Assembly (NCBI RefSeq): GCF_046630445.1
Contig: NC_092340.1
Location: forward strand, 23,448,001-23,512,000
Source: Rutidosis leptorrhynchoides
Lineage: Eukaryota; Streptophyta; Magnoliopsida; Asterales; Asteraceae
Direction: 5' to 3'
Length of the DNA: 64,000 nucleotides
Positions 48,080 to 62,144 of this stretch are shown one piece after another. Position 1 is the first letter of the stretch, and each line of letters opens with the position of its first letter. A program made the position numbers and the translations under genes. The notes beneath the pieces were generated by a model. The model searched no databases. It was not told the origin of the DNA and saw only the letters and a program-made list of their open reading frames with translations.

Positions 48080-48564
48080 TTGTTGTTTGTAATCATTTGA
48101 AACAATTATCGTCTTTTCTTTGGCCTCGGTGCCTGGGCTTTATCGCCCTTTTTATTTGAACAATGGTCATGTATGGCATAACTCTAGTTCGTTTAATTTT
48201 AGCATGCTTTTTTATATGTGTTACCATGGATTTTTATCCTGCTTGGATGGGTAAAAAACTCTCTACCTTGCAGGATGGTGGTGCAGTGATCACTTTTAAG
48301 GAAAACTTATTTCCTTACGTCGAGTATTCCGGAGCATATTTTGCCTCGTTGCTCGTTATAGTGTGGATTATGACAGGGTTATTTTTCGTGCCGGCTGTCA
48401 TTTTTCGCACATAATTTTCCGTATGGAATTTTAATTTTGTCAAGACATTAATTTATCAAAAGTAGTTGAGAAATTCATTAAGCTTCGTGTAGGAAGTTTA
48501 TAGGCTTCAACTACCAATTTTGCATCTTTCAACTACATGTTACAAAATAAAAAGTACAAGACTT
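48080..48564. other. Spacer between opposite-strand gene and integrase
   Basis: Convergent ends of the two gene sets. A plus-strand frame of 83 codons (48163-48414) is hydrophobic but has no family likeness; probably untranslated. Confidence 0.5.
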
Positions 48565-49695
48565 CTAATGATAAAACTTTTTGAGGTTGGTTGCATTCCA
48601 CGCCCTTAGTGTTGGTTTATCGGTTGTTGTTTCCAGCTTGTAGGAGCCTTTTCCCAACACTTGTGCAATCACATAGGGGCCTTCCCAATTTGGTCCCAAT
48701 TTTCCTTCGTATTCCACCTTGCTTGCATTGTTTAACCTTAGTACATATTCTCCTACTTTGAAGGTTGAGGGTTTTACTCTCTTGTTGTAATAGCCTTCAA
48801 TCATTTGTTTGTATGAGGCTTCTTGAATCACAGCTGCTTCTCTTCTTTCTTCGAGCAGATCCAAGTTAACTCGAAGGTTTTCTTCGTTATTTTCATTGTT
48901 CGCTGTTCTTTCTGTTAGTACTTGTATTTCTGCGGGAAGAACGGCTTCTGTTCCGTATGCAAGGCTGTAGGGGGTTTCACCATTGCTTTGTTTTGGAGTT
49001 GTCCTATGTGCCCACAGTACCAAGGGAAGCTCATCGACCCACCCCTTTCTGCATTTGCCCAAGCATTTCTCTATTCCTTTGATTATGTCCCGGTTTGTTA
49101 CCTCCACCTGTCCATTACCTTGGGGATGATATATCGAGGTGAAGCTTTGCTGAATTTTCAATTGTTTGCAAAATTTTGGGAATATTTCTTCTGCGAATTG
49201 TTTCCCATTGTCTGAGACTATTTTCTGGGGAACTCCGAACCTGCATACCATGTGTTCCCAGACAAATTTCTATATCTGCTTACCAGTGATTGTTGCCAAC
49301 GGTTTTGCTTCGACCCACTTGGTGAAGTAATCAATTGCTACCAGTAGGAATCTTGGGCTTCCTGGTGTATCGCTAACGGGTCCACCTATGTCTATTCCCC
49401 ATTTTACGAACAGCCACGCAGATGTGACAGAGATTAGTTCTTGTTTGGGCAGCCTCGGGACATTTGAGTAGATTTGACAAGACTCGCAGGTTTGCAGCAC
49501 CGTCATGGTGTCATGGTGCATTGTAGGCCAATAGTACCCTAGTCTCATAATTTTGGCGACTACTAACCTTGGACCCGCGTGTAGACCACATATTCCTTCG
49601 TGCATCTCTTGGATTATGACAGTTGCTTGCTTTGGCCCTACACATCGAAGCCATGGGGTGAGAAAGGACCTTCGGTATAGTAATCCCTTCATCAT
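48565..49695 (-). pseudogene. Tat-type integrase
   Basis: Zinc-binding part at about 49430-49695 ('MHEGICGLHAGPRLVVAKI', 'CESCQIYSNVPR'). Core with 'WGIDIGGPV', 'SDNGKQFAEEIF' and 'YHPQGNGQVEVTNRDI'. C-terminal part to 48568 with 'PYVIAQVLGKGSYKLE'. A TAG near 49253 (old CAG) splits the two open stretches, which share a frame. Upstream a one-base frameshift near 49720 separates it from RNase H. No chromodomain, as expected for Tat. Confidence 0.9.
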
Positions 49696-49718
49696 TTTGT
49701 ACGAAGGTGGCTTTATCC

Positions 49719-51614
49719 TTATCTTCCTTGCTTCGTTTCTATCCTCTGTAATTTCCCTGTCTCAAGATATGCTTGTAGCGGAGTCATCCATGTTACCTCA
49801 TCTTCTTGTATGAGGTCATTGACTTCTTCCTCTATGATTGATTTCTTTTCTAGCACCTCCACCAAGACTTCTTTTGCGAGGTGCACAAATGTGAGCGAAG
49901 CAAGCTTGCTCAGTACGTCTGCCTTCTTATTTTGACTTCTTCGGACATGCTCGATATCAAAACTTTTGAAGCTTTCGATCAGTTCTTTTGCTTTTGACAA
50001 GTATTGTTGGATAGTGGATTGCTTTGCTTCAAAGGTGCCCTTGATCTGGTTAGACACTAGCTGTGAGTCAACGAAGGCTAGGAGATGAAGGATTTTTAAT
50101 TCCTTCTCCATTCTCAATCCTGCTAGCAGAGCTTCGTACCCTGCTTCGTTGTTGGTTGTATTGAATTAGAAACGAAGTGCATAAGTGAACTCTTTTCCTT
50201 TGGGATTTACTAACATTAGACCAGCACCTGATCCATCGGAGCTTGACGCACCGTCGGTGTACAACTTCCACTCTTCATTTTTGATCTTTGGGGTGATAAC
50301 TTGGGTTGAGTTCTTCACGTCTTCTTCATTTACACTATCTGTTTCGGCGATGAAATCTGCTAGAACTTGTCCTTTGATTGCATGCCTGACCCGGAACTCA
50401 ATGTCATGCTCTCCTAACTCAATGGCCCATTTGGCCATTCTCCCCGATTTTTCAGGTTTCGAGAGCACTTGCCTGATTAGTTTCTTAGTAAGTACCACTA
50501 TCTGATGTGCTTGGAAGTATCTTTGGAGTTTCCTAGCTGTATGGACGAGTGCTAGAGTGAGTTTCTCGAGTTCTGGATAATTCAGCTCTGCTCCTTGAAG
50601 TACTTGGCTGACGAAGTATATTGGTACTTGCGCTTTCTCTCGTTCGGTGACCAATACTGTGCTGATGCATTCTTTCGAAGCAGCCAAGTATATGAAGAGT
50701 GTTTCTCCTCTTTCGGGAGAGGTTAAGGTAGGGAGTTTGGCGATGTATTCCTTCATTTCAACGAATGCCCTCTCCGCTTCTTCGTTCCAGACAATTTTCT
50801 TTTTTTCCAAGCATCCCTTCAGAATTTTGAAGAAGGGTAGTTGTTTCTCTGCTCCCTTTGATACGAATCTGCTAAGTGACACTAGCTTCCCATTCAGGCT
50901 ATGCATGTCTTTTATGGTTGCGGGGGTTTGGAGCTGTTTTAACCTGTCCGCATTTTCCGGATTCGCCCGGATCCCCTTTCTGGTGATGTAACACCCAAGA
51001 AATTTTCCTTCTTCAACTCCGAAGGAACATTTCTTCGGGTTCAGCTTCATGTTTATTGCCCGAAGCTTATCAAAAGTTTCCTGGATATCCTCTATCAAAT
51101 TTTCTTCCTTCCGACTTTTGATTACCATGTCATCTACATAGGCTTCCAAATTTCTTCCCAGCTGATCGTGAAAGGCTTTGTCGACTAGCCTTTGAAAAGT
51201 TGCCCCTGCGTTTTTTAGACCGAAGGGCATCTTTTGATAACAATAGATTCCCTTGCTGGTGAAGAAGGATGTTTTTTCTTCGTCCTCCTTAGCCATTTTG
51301 ATCTGATGGTACCCTTTGTAAGCATCCAGGAAGCTTTTGTATCGGTACCCGGTTAGGGATTCGACTTTCCAATCGATTTTGGATAGGGGGTAACAATCTT
51401 TAGGACAAGCTTTATTGATGTTGGTGAAGTCGACACACATTCTCCATCCTCCATTTGATTTCTTCACCATCGCGGGATTAGCGACCCACGAGGGGTATTT
51501 TGCTTCGCGAATTATTCCCGCTTTTAACAGGCCTTCTACTTCTTTACAGGCCGCTTCGTCCCTTTCTGGTGCCAAGTTTCGTTTTTTCTGATGCACTGGT
51601 TCGAGGTGTTTGTG
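49719..51614 (-). pseudogene. Tat-type RT, RNase H and second RNase H
   Basis: RT: 'ACKEVEGLLKAGIIREAKYP', 'MCVDFTNINKACPKDCYP', 'MPFGLKNAGATFQRLVD', catalytic YVDD. First RNase H is degenerate at its first Asp ('LFIYLAASKEC', then 'YPELEKLTLALVHTARKL'). Second RNase H: 'KLYTDGASSSDGSGAG', 'NNEAGYEALLAGL', 'DSQLVSNQI', 'RSQNKKADVLSKLA', with the D, E, D, D set visible; this is the archaeal-type domain of the Tat lineage. One TAA at about 50165 (old CAA) breaks the second RNase H. Confidence 0.92.
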
Positions 51615-52360
51615 CTAGTTGAGTCGATGCTCCGTTATGTAGGACGACTTTTGTACATTGATGGTTCGTGGTATCCCGGTCATATCGTTATTTTCCCAAG
51701 CAAATACATCCACATTGGCTTGAAGTAACTTTCGGAGCTTTTGCTTGGTGGATGCTGGCAAGTTTTTTCCTATGCTGATCTGCTGATCCTGAAACATCAG
51801 GTTTACTGATATCTTTTCTAATTGTGGATCCTCCTCCGAAGCTCCTAGGACACACTCGGTTGGCTCTTTCATTGTTTCTTTTATGGCGAAGATTACCTTA
51901 TTCCTGTCATACGTTGATGTGAGGGTGCCGATCCCCTCGTGGGTGTGGAATTTGACCTTTTGATGCACCGTGGATACGATTATACCCATCTTTTTCATAG
52001 CTACCCTCCCGAGCAGGATGTTATGTGGGGAGTTTGCTCGGACTACCACGAAATCAATGGTTTCTGTTCTTACTAATGGTGGTTCCCCTATTGTGAAGTC
52101 GAGATCAATTTCTCCGATGGGCCAACACCTTTCTCCGGAGAATCCAACTAAGGGTACTCTTGGGGCACCTAACCATGCTCTGATGGTGGGACTTAGCCGT
52201 TCGAAGTAATGTTCGTACATCACATCACAAGCACTTCCACTGTCGAGATATATCCTTTGTACATCTCTGTTGAAAATCTTTCCATTTATGGTGACCGGTA
52301 GGTCCGAAGGACATATGGTATCGAGGGCCGGGAACGACACTTCACTTCATTCTCTAATGA
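51615..52360 (-). pseudogene. Tat-type protease
   Basis: Aspartic protease with 'IYLDSGSACDVMYEHYF' (DSG in place of DTG), 'LVGFSGERCWPIGEIDL' and 'HNILLGRVAMKKMG'. It ends at a TAG (51615) in frame with RT and is preceded by a TGA near 52355 (old CGA). Confidence 0.85.
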
Positions 52361-52600
52361 CGCGACATCTTTCTCTTTTCTTATAAGGCTGGTGTGAATC
52401 TATTGCCAGGATTGCATTTTCTGCTTCTTGCCTCGTATCCTCCATTTTCTTTTCATGTACCCTCTCTTTCTTTAGTTCCTGAATTCCCTTTATGAGATGG
52501 GACAGTTTGCCCTACTTAACAGCCTCCTCAATGGCTGTTTTGAGGTTGAAACATTCATCCGTATCATGCCCAAAATTGTTGTGGAAGTCACAAAACTTGG

Positions 52601-53959
52601 TCATATCCCTATTTCTTCCTCTGTTGGACATCTTTCCCTGGGTTTTGAACTTGTTGGCGGCTTTCTCAGTTTATCGTAAGTGCTTGGTAGGTCTCGGCTA
52701 AGATGTTCAATGAGAGGCCTGACCCTAGATCCGTAGAGTAACCCAGATATTCTTTGGGATTTTGGTAGGTTGGGAATTTGCTGTGTTTCGTTGGTATACC
52801 TAGTGAGAAAGGCTCTAGAACCTTCACTATCCTTTTGCTTTATCCCATGAGCGGCCACATGATTCTTCTTGTGTCACTTTTGCAGACTAAACTTAGACCT
52901 AAATTGCCGTTTTAGGTCGTCGAAGCTAGCTACAGAGTCTCTTGGTAGGGAATCAAACCAAACCCTAACATCTCCTTTTAACATGTAAGAGAATGCATGA
53001 CATGCTACGGGTATGTCCCATTTGGCCATTCGTGCTCCCCCCTCGAATATACTAAGGAAATCATCCGGGTCGACTTTTCCCTCGTAGTAAATTATGTGCG
53101 AGGGTATTTTCATTCCATCGGGGAAGGCACAGTTTTGGATGTAGGGCACGAACGGGGTTTTTTGGTTTATCCAGAAGTTGCTGTTGGCTACGTTAGGGGG
53201 TAGTATTTGGTGACCTTGGGTGTAGCACATCCCCCGTGGGTTAGGAGGATATATCCAGGTTTTGGTCATTTGTTATGGTGGGTGGTTCCAATTTTGGAAG
53301 TAGGCGTGGTTGGTCACTGGTGGTACCGAAGCGTTTGGTTGGTTTCCTACTGGGGTTATCTCCACACATGATATGTTGGGGGTGACATGCAGGTTTCCTT
53401 GGCCCCATATATATTGGTTGGGTTGCCCGAAGCTACCCCAGCTCGGGTGAGGAGGTGGTACATGTATATTTGGCGTTTGGGATGCTAGGGACACAGTTGG
53501 AGCTGTCGTGTTACAAGTGTAGAGGGGTGCAGTAGGTATAGTTAGGGTTACTTGAGAGGTATTGGGAGTTTCCCCAGCACGAGTCACAGTTTCTACCGAC
53601 GAGTTTGCTGGCGGGATTCTAGGTTGCGAATTTTGATTCGGAGGTTCCATTTCTATCTCCTCGTCGTACTCCCCGCTTTCGTACGTTAGCATCCTTCTAC
53701 TCTGCAAGACCCATGTGTCCCTTAAGTTCTTTATCACTGATCTAATATGATCATAATTATTCAAGACAAAGTTTTTATCTATCAACGGTGGTGGTTCTAC
53801 GGAATGAGACCCATAGGGGTTCGTCGAGACGAGTTTAGCCGGAGTGGCGGGTGACCTGGTTAAGGTTCCCACAGTTGAGAACTCTAGTTGTGTTGAATCT
53901 GAGGCTTGTGTGATTCTAGGTCGCGTGAAGCCTGGAGGTATGTGACTGGAGTCCATCAT
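52601..53959 (-). pseudogene. Tat-type gag
   Basis: Start ATG at 53959 or 53956 (MMDSSHIPPGFTRP). A Pro/Thr-rich N-terminal region leads into the retrotransposon gag domain ('YYEGKVDPDDFLSIFEG', 'ACHAFSYMLKGDVRVWFD', 'FDDLKRQFRSKFSLQK', 'SRAFLTRYTNETQQIPN'). The three open stretches are in one frame, broken by TAA at about 53272 (old CAA) and TGA at about 52873 (old CGA). Downstream, 52340-52600 has more stops and a frame change before protease. Confidence 0.88.
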
Positions 53960-53998
53960 TGCGTTGGTTCTTGCTCAACAAGATGAATAAGATGTGAG

Positions 53999-54015
53999 TC
54001 CCACGGATGGCGCCA
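53999..54015 (-). other. Primer binding site of Tat-type element
   Basis: TGGCGCCATCCGTGGGA on the minus strand, two bases inside the LTR; TGGCGCC is the common start of Tat primer sites (Arg tRNA in related elements). Confidence 0.75.
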
Positions 54016-54017
54016 AT

Positions 54018-54409
54018 TGTTTGTACAATAATCGGCGATTAGTATTGATATGGAGATATACAAGTCACAGAGATTGAGATTGAGTGATTGTGGTTTTGGA
54101 TATATTCGCTGGCGATTCCCCGAAGGTAACAGTCAGGAGAATGTTTTACGCCACCGAAGCAAATGGTATAACATGATTGTGTTATTATGTGTGTATGGAT
54201 TGAATGTAGAATGTTTCCTGCATTCTATACCATTTATAAGTGGGATGGAACGGCATTCCATACCAGTTCGCTAGTTCCCAATAATGTTGGATCACTAGTT
54301 GACTTTTCCTTTTTGTAAACCTGCAGAGGAAAGTGAGTTTGTCCCCTTTCCTTTGTGGTACAGGCGTGCACCGAGCTAGGAATAGTTTCGCTAGTCTTGA
54401 CTTTGTAAT
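54018..54409 (-). repeat. 5' LTR of Tat-type element, first part
   Basis: Matches 45052-45445 closely, then is cut at 54410 after 'tttgtaat'; the uninterrupted LTR continues 'tgaccgagg'. Confidence 0.88.
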
Positions 54410-55545
54410 TGTAGAGACCCATCCTAATCCATCCGGACGGAGTCCATATCGATTATAAACGATTCACAACAGTTGATTACATCGCGAGGTACTTGACCTC
54501 TATATGATACATTTTACAAACATTGCATTCGTTTTTGAAAAGACAATCTTTCATTACATCGAAAGTTGACGACATGCATACCATTTTATAATATATCTAA
54601 CTTTAATTGACTTAATAATAATCTTGATGAACCCGACGACTCGAATGCAACGTCTTTTGAAATATGTCATGAATGACTCCAAGTAATATCTTTAAAATGA
54701 GTAATTACACAGCGGAAGTCTTCTTTCATACCTGAGAATAAACATGCTTTAAAGTGTCAACCAAAAGGTTGGTGAGTTCATTAGTTTAACATAAATAATC
54801 ATTTCATAATTTTAATAGACCACAAGATTTCATATTTCCATTTCTCATAAACATACGTCCCATGCATAGAGACAAAAATATCATTCATATGGATTGAACA
54901 CCTGGTAACCGACATTCACAATATGCATATAAGAATATCCCCATCATTTCGGGATCCTCCTTCGGACATGATATAAATTTCGAAGTACTAAAGCATTCGG
55001 TACTTTGGATGGGGCTTGTTATGCCCGATAGATCTATCTTTAGGATTCGCGTCAATTAGGGTGTCTGTTCCCTAATTCTTAGATTACCAGACTTAATAAA
55101 AAGGGGCATATTCGACTTCGATAATTCAAACATAGAATGTAGTTTCGATTACTTGTGCCTATATCGTAAAACATTTATAAAATCAGCGCATGTATTCTCA
55201 GTCCCAAAAATATATATAAAAAGGGAGTAATGAAACTCACAATATTGTATTTTGTAGTAAAAATACATATGACGGCTTTGAACAAGTGTAGGGTTGACCT
55301 CGGATTCACGAACCTATATCATTTGTATATATATTAAAATATATATAATGAAAACCACATAATTTTATTTATTAATGTATATATTATATATACATATGCT
55401 TGTAGTTATTTAGGGTTTATATTAAATTCCATTTAAAACAAATATTTATATTATATCTCAAATTATATGTTATATATATTTATTTTGTATATATATTTTA
55501 AAATAATTAATATCTATTCATTTAGTTATATTAATATGTATATTC

Positions 55546-55680
<135 letters not shown>

Positions 55681-56159
55681 TTATTATTATGTTTAAAAAT
55701 CAATAGTTTGTTACATGTAACTATTTATCTATATAATGTTAATATATAGTTATATGAGATATTAATATCGTTATAGTATATATACTAAATACATTTTGTA
55801 TACAAAATTATTTGTTTGTTAAAAATGATAGTTTTGATATTAATGAGTTTCTAATAATAATAACTTTATTAATAATGATAATATTAATAATAATAATGAT
55901 ATCGTTAATAATGATAATTATAAAAATGATACTAACTAAAGATAATAAAAATTTTATTGTTTTCATATTAATGATAATAATAATAATCCTAAATATGTTA
56001 ATAATAATAATACATATATTAGTAATGATATTAATTTTTGTAATAACAAATATATATTATCATTGTAATCAAAATTACGATAATAATTATTAATGGTGAC
56101 TATACTTTCATTAGTGAAGATAATAGTACTAATGACCATAATAACAATAACAATAACAA

Positions 56160-56177
56160 TAACAATAATAATGATAA

Positions 56178-56224
<47 letters not shown>
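56160..56224. repeat. (AAT)n beside tRNA-like block
   Basis: AAT run with a few AAC and GAT units, ending about 40 bp from the tRNA-like block. Confidence 0.9.
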
Positions 56225-56261
56225 TTACTACCTCAATAAAAAGTCCTTAAAAAATATATAT

Positions 56262-56335
56262 GCCACCGGCGAGAATCGAACCCGGGACCTCTCATATAAT
56301 ACCAACACCCTAGACCACTCGTCTGATTCAGCTTT
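56262..56335 (-). other. tRNA-like block in LARD LTR
   Basis: Minus strand: A-box-like 'TCAGACGAGTGGTCTAGGG' (56326-56308), as in Leu/Ser tRNAs, then B box GGTTCGATTC (56282-56273). Confidence 0.55.
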
Positions 56336-58219
56336 TCCTGATTTAATCCGTAACCCACACGACTTAAACCCGCTATTTCTATTATTATTTCATCACCATC
56401 TTCTTCGCTATTACAAGTTGACAGAGGCAATCAACCCATCTTAACAGCGAAGTAATACATCGATTTATGATTTAAAATTTAATTACAAACACTCTGTATT
56501 CATTGTTTTTAATTACCAGAACCAAAATGAACTAAAAAAATAAAAATAAAAAAATAAAAACCGTGACATTTTCCTGTTAACAACTCGATCATTGACTTAA
56601 AAATTTAGGTTGTTTCAGCAAATATTTACAACATGAATTGTGTTGTAAATGGATCATAGAAACTTTAGAAATTATCAATTCAACCAAAAACAAAACACAG
56701 TTGTTGAATTCGAGGATTGAAGAACCATTTGACTTTTGAACTTAAATCTTTGACTCCTAAATTAAAACTCAGTTTGAAGAATTGGAGTTTGAGATTTGGT
56801 AGGTAGATCAAGTGAATGATTTTGAAGACAACTGCATTTATAATTTTTAAAATTGACAATCAAATCGAATTATGAATTTAAAGGTTGTCAAGAACGGGGC
56901 CGTTAGGTCTATTCTTCAATTTTCTGTTTTATTTTCAGTTTGTAGTGAATGAAATATGCTGGATGATTGAGGTTGGATTATAAATGATTGTAAAGAAATT
57001 CGAAGGACACTCAACTGATTTGTGGTGTTATTAAAGTCGTGAGAATAATCAAACAGGAATCGAAATAATTAAAAAAAATAGAATTGAAAAATAAAGGTTA
57101 ACTGTAATTTTCTGCAACTGATTGGAATGAATCTGGTAACGAATTTTGGATTCCCCAAATCAGAATAAAAATCGGCTTGATAGGTACTTGTAACCATTTC
57201 GTACAATTTTTATCTTTATATATAGTTTATTTAATAATACAAATATTTAATAGATATATTAGTTTTAATAATAATAATTGTATTAATAATAATAATCATA
57301 ATCATAATCACAATATTATTTATAAAGTAATAATAATAATAATTATGATAACAATGCTACTAAAGGATCATAATCTTTAAATTAGTAATAATGATACTAA
57401 TAATAAATTGTATCATTTTCTAAGAATATTTATAATATTAATAATATTGCTAATATTAGTCATTATAATTAAAATTATAACTTAAATTCTAGTTATATTA
57501 TTATTGACTTTAACATTGATAAAAAAAAAAATTGTGACAAGTCACATGTACCAATTTTTTTATAAAATAACAACACTCATAATATCAATATTATTATCAT
57601 TATTAATATTTATTTTAATGATAATAAAAGTTATAATAACTATGTTTTAATTTGTATTTACATATATTAATATTACATACTATTAATTATGTAATGTTTA
57701 AGAATTTTATGATATATACCATATATACGTAATATTCATACCTTTTAACAACATACATATATTAATAGTTATATATTCAAACTATTATGTGTAATTATAT
57801 TTTAAATATTAAGTTTTATGTATAAATTACATATATTAAAACAATTAGTCTCAAAGTATAACATTTGTTACTTAGTTAATATTGACAATTTTATACATTC
57901 GATTTACTTCTCCATTTTCAATTATCAATTTTACATATATGATTAGGTTTTCCTTCAATATAATTAAATCACATAATATTTCAGTAATATAATTATTTTA
58001 TAATATATAATTATTTATATGTAAAGTTATATATATATATATATATATGTATTTCTATTTACGATTAAAGGTTCGTGAATCATCGGACATGGTCAAGGTC
58101 AAATGTATACATAAACACAGTTCAAAGTTTTTGGAATTCAGTTTAACAGACTTTGCTTATCGTGTTGGAATCATATAAGATTAAGTTTAAATTTAGTCGA
58201 AAATTTCTGGGTCGTCACA

Positions 58220-58236
58220 GTACCTACCCGTTAAAA
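58220..58236 (-). other. Polypurine tract of LARD
   Basis: AACGGGTAGGTAC on the minus strand directly before the LTR. Confidence 0.65.
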
Positions 58237-60419
58237 AAATTTCGTCCCGAAATTTGAGTGAGGTGTCATGGTTAACAATAAAAATGTTTTCATGACGAAT
58301 ATGAGTTGATAAATAGAGTTTTATCATCATTGAGTAATATGGATAAAATGATTCGATTAATCGAAGCGTATGAATGAAGCTATCACAAAAGATCGAGATG
58401 AAGAAATGGAGATTTTCCATAACTTTTGACGTAGTCGCGATTGAATTCCGGAATTCAAGGGATTTAAAGAAAATCTTCGAAATCTGAGAGGTTTGATTCT
58501 TCGGCGAATAAGGGGATTAAAATCTCTATAATTAAATACGGTGATCTGCCTCGATTACTCTATCTGATGTTCCCATTATAAATTAAACTTTTCCGTTCCA
58601 TTATTCTCACCATTCCTATACTTTCTTTCTTAGTTTATACATCCAAAAGATTGTGAAAATGCTTAATTCAGTTTTAATCCTTGATATTTTCCTAATTATC
58701 ATTTCTATCATCCTTCTATTCAATCTTCCACCAGAAAGATTTGGTTACTCCTACTATTGCCCTGGGATGATACTATTCTTAATTCTACCGTGTCTTTATA
58801 TCGCTATTTGTATTAATATCCATGGTTTGTAACCTCCGTGTTGTTATTGGGCTTTATATTTTCTCTTATATTTTGGAGCTCTTTGCCTTTTTTTATTATC
58901 CTCCCGACCTCCAATAAAGCGAGTAACGGTCCAGAATTCGTAAGTATGGAATTTTGGATAAACATCGTGTTCTAAATAAGAACTAATGTATTAGCACAAT
59001 TTGATTTGTCAAATTACCAAAATCACTGAGAATAGAACTATCAAGAATATACTTTTTTGATATGTTCAGAAGTTAAGCAGAATGACAGAGTTATGTAACA
59101 TGGCACATGATGACGTTATGATCTGTGAATCATCACGTTCCATTAGAAACTCAGCATGAGCTACTGTAATATAATCACGTTGATCAAGTGTCATTATATT
59201 ATACTAACTCATGCATCAGTTTCCAACATTACTTCAATAACATTCATATTTAAGCTCGAAAGTTTACAGAATATAGAAACTAACAGTTTCTATATGATGT
59301 AACACAGATAGCACTAAGAGATCAATGATTTCAGATAAGAATAGTTATGAAAATATCTTCAGAAATATGGAGGATATTTATAATGAAAGATATGATGATA
59401 TCTTGGAATTTCTAATATCGAAAGATGGTGAAGAAAATTTGTCCGCAAAAGTTTGGAGTCAGAAGCAAGGTATTCGCTAAAGATTTCATCAGAAACAGAA
59501 TCATTTGGATTCTTTATGTACAAGTGTAGTCCTTGTGATTTGTTCGAAGTCTCCTTCATGGTTTGCTCAATCCGTTTTCCAGTTCCAAATTTTCTTATTC
59601 TATGAGCTTTTTCAACACACTACACTTTATCATCAAACTTTCGACTGTTAAGGTCGTTTACAGTTTTTGCTGCTTCATTCGGATTTTTCAAACTTCAAAG
59701 TATTGATTCGTAGACTGGGTGCTTTTCAGAATTTCATAATGGAAGATCATAATTCTAAGAGGTAAATGTTATATGTATACATATAACTGTTGATGTAACG
59801 TTGCGAGATTCAAAATACTGATTACTACTTCCCGGTAATTGGTATGGTAATTCTCGTTATCAGATGCAGATGAGTATATGATAAGGTTTAAATGAACAAA
59901 TATAATGGTTTTTTTTTCCGAAGAGACTTAAGCCAATGAGTAATGAAGTTGCTGGTAAGTTTACTGCTAATGTGACGGAATATAAAAGGTTCCCCGACAA
60001 TGATGACGAAAAGCAGACTTATATATCAAGGCTATAATAAGACTAATCCGAATGAAAGTCGAAGTTGACTTGCTGGAGCTGTGACAAAATTTGCTAATTT
60101 GGAAAGAGATTGCAAAGTTATTTTCGGTAGTAACAACGTTAAAGGAATTAGCACAGTTACGTGTTAAACGTTTACTCAGTTTCTGAGAGTTTTTCAGGTG
60201 CATAAATATATGCATCAATCTTTTCTGCCTTAGATGAATTGTGGTTGGTTCATCCTCTAGATTGAGGTGTTTTCAAGAATCATGAAAGGTTCGAACACAG
60301 ATTGTAATCGTCAAGATACAAATGAGGTTTAAAATGAAATCAAGTGGAAAACTTGAAGAATTGTTTAGTTTCATATGTTATAATCAATATTTTAACTCAT
60401 TTTAATTATCCAGTGTTGG
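58237..60419. other. LARD interior, non-coding
   Basis: No ORF with family likeness over about 2.2 kb; AT-rich, not repetitive within the window. Confidence 0.6.
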
Positions 60420-61105
60420 TAGTCCACAGTCGATAGTCCACAGTTGACAGTCTAATAATTTATATATAGTTTAATATATAATATTCGAATTGATTAATAC
60501 GTATCGTGACCCGTGTACATGTCTCAGACTCGATCACAACTCAAAGTATATATATTATTATAGAATCAACCTCAACCCTGTATAGAGAACTCGATCATTA
60601 CTGCATATAGAGTGTCTATGGTTATTCCAAATAATATATATATATGCGTCGATATGATATGTCAAAACCTTGTATACGTGTCCCGATATTTAAAGTGCGT
60701 AAAATAAGTACAGAAATTAAATGACGATAAATAAAATTACGATAATTAAATTGTGATAAATAAACTGCGGTAAATAAAATGTAACCAGTTAGCTAGGAAC
60801 AGTTAGCTAGGAACAGTTAGCGTGGATTCTTAACAATATTTCAATTAGTTAATTCGTTTGTTTCTAACAAATTTTATTTTGTTCAATGTTTTCTTCATTA
60901 TGCCACTTGTTGGATTCTGAGAAGTCAAAATCCAAATATGAAATTGAATAAAAATGGTTATTCTGTGGTGAACGGATTCGTATATCGATGAATGTAAATA
61001 GGATAGTAAATGACTGTTGAATCAGATTCGAGGAATGTACAGTGTAACTTACTAATGTGAAATCTAAATATTTCTCGGGTATTACCTACCCGTTAAAATT
61101 TTTTT
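60420..61105 (-). repeat. Fossil LTR segment inside LARD
   Basis: 60480-60690 matches 14940-15150 of the solo LTR ('cctcaaccctgtatag', 'agagtgtctatggtt', 'ttgtatacgtgtc'). 61077-61105 holds a second polypurine/LTR-start junction (minus: AACGGGTAGGTAATACCCGAG). 'cagttagctaggaa' is repeated at about 60785-60825. Confidence 0.6.
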
Positions 61106-61696
61106 TTACAATTAATATTTTGTACAAAAGAATTTTATTGCAGTCTTCATGAAAATATATATGTGTATATTTTCTTCAAATGTAACATAGATTTAATGAG
61201 CTAATTTTAAATTAGACTCATTTGATTTACGGTTGAAACTAGAATTGAATAATCCATAAAACTTTAGAAATTACATAACTTTTACGGAGTATTTCTTCAA
61301 TGTATTTGAAATTATGAATCAATACTTCATTATTTATTGATGCATGATATTGGTGTTCGTGGAATCCTTGTGAACTTCAAAAAGTACGAATGATGTCATC
61401 TGAAAAGTTTCGAGTACATCGATGATGAAAGTGTAAAATCAACATATATTTGAATAATACATTTAATTTATTATGAGATAGAATTCGTTGAATTTAAAAC
61501 AGAGATTGTAGTTAACGATGGTTAAGTTTGCTGACAAAGGATGTAATCATAGCATATTAGTAATATGAATCAACCAAGTAGTTAAAATTCACACATAATA
61601 GCTTAGTACGGAAAGATTTATGATGGTTTCAAAATTTATATATATGTAAAATATATATATAAATTCTTCGGAGGGCTTGAGTTAATTCTTCATAAC

Positions 61697-61915
61697 TCAT
61701 TGATACAATATTCTCGTTGTTGATTCGTAATGATGTCCACGGTGATTATTGAACTGACGGAGTTTGTGATGTTTAGGTGCTGCTGATTCTGAAGATGTTG
61801 ACGGCACTGACTGTGCTGATGATGCTAACGGTACTGTTGATGCTGTTGGTGAAATAAGTCTAGCTTGTAAATCACGTGTCGTTCTTGTCAGAATTTCTAT
61901 TCTTCCTCCTATCAT
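61697..61915 (-). CDS. LARD small ORF
   Basis: 72 residues, starting MIGGRIEILTRTTRDLQARL, with a Ser/Ala/Thr-rich middle and a basic His-rich end. It may continue the gag-leader part of the ancestor. No domain recognised. Confidence 0.35.
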   Translation of the reverse strand: MIGGRIEILTRTTRDLQARLISPTASTVPLASSAQSVPSTSSESAAPKHHKLRQFNNHRGHHYESTTRILYQ

Positions 61916-62144
61916 TTTGGTTCATTCATCTGATTTATGGTTAGGGCTAGAATAGATAATCTCTAAGACTTTAGAGATTACATAATTGCTGCAGAACATT
62001 TCTCCAATGAAGTTATGAATCAATACTTCATCGTTTATGGTTGTTGGTATTCCTTGGTATCTACAGGGCATAAGACATCAATGCTCGTGGGACAGATTAT
62101 GAAGTTGAGGTTTGCGATGCGGTTGTTGTTGGTGGTGGTAATGG

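Noticed and set aside
48163..48414. Hydrophobic 83-codon plus-strand frame
   Set aside because: No similarity to a known family; sits in the 3' flank of the opposite-strand gene.
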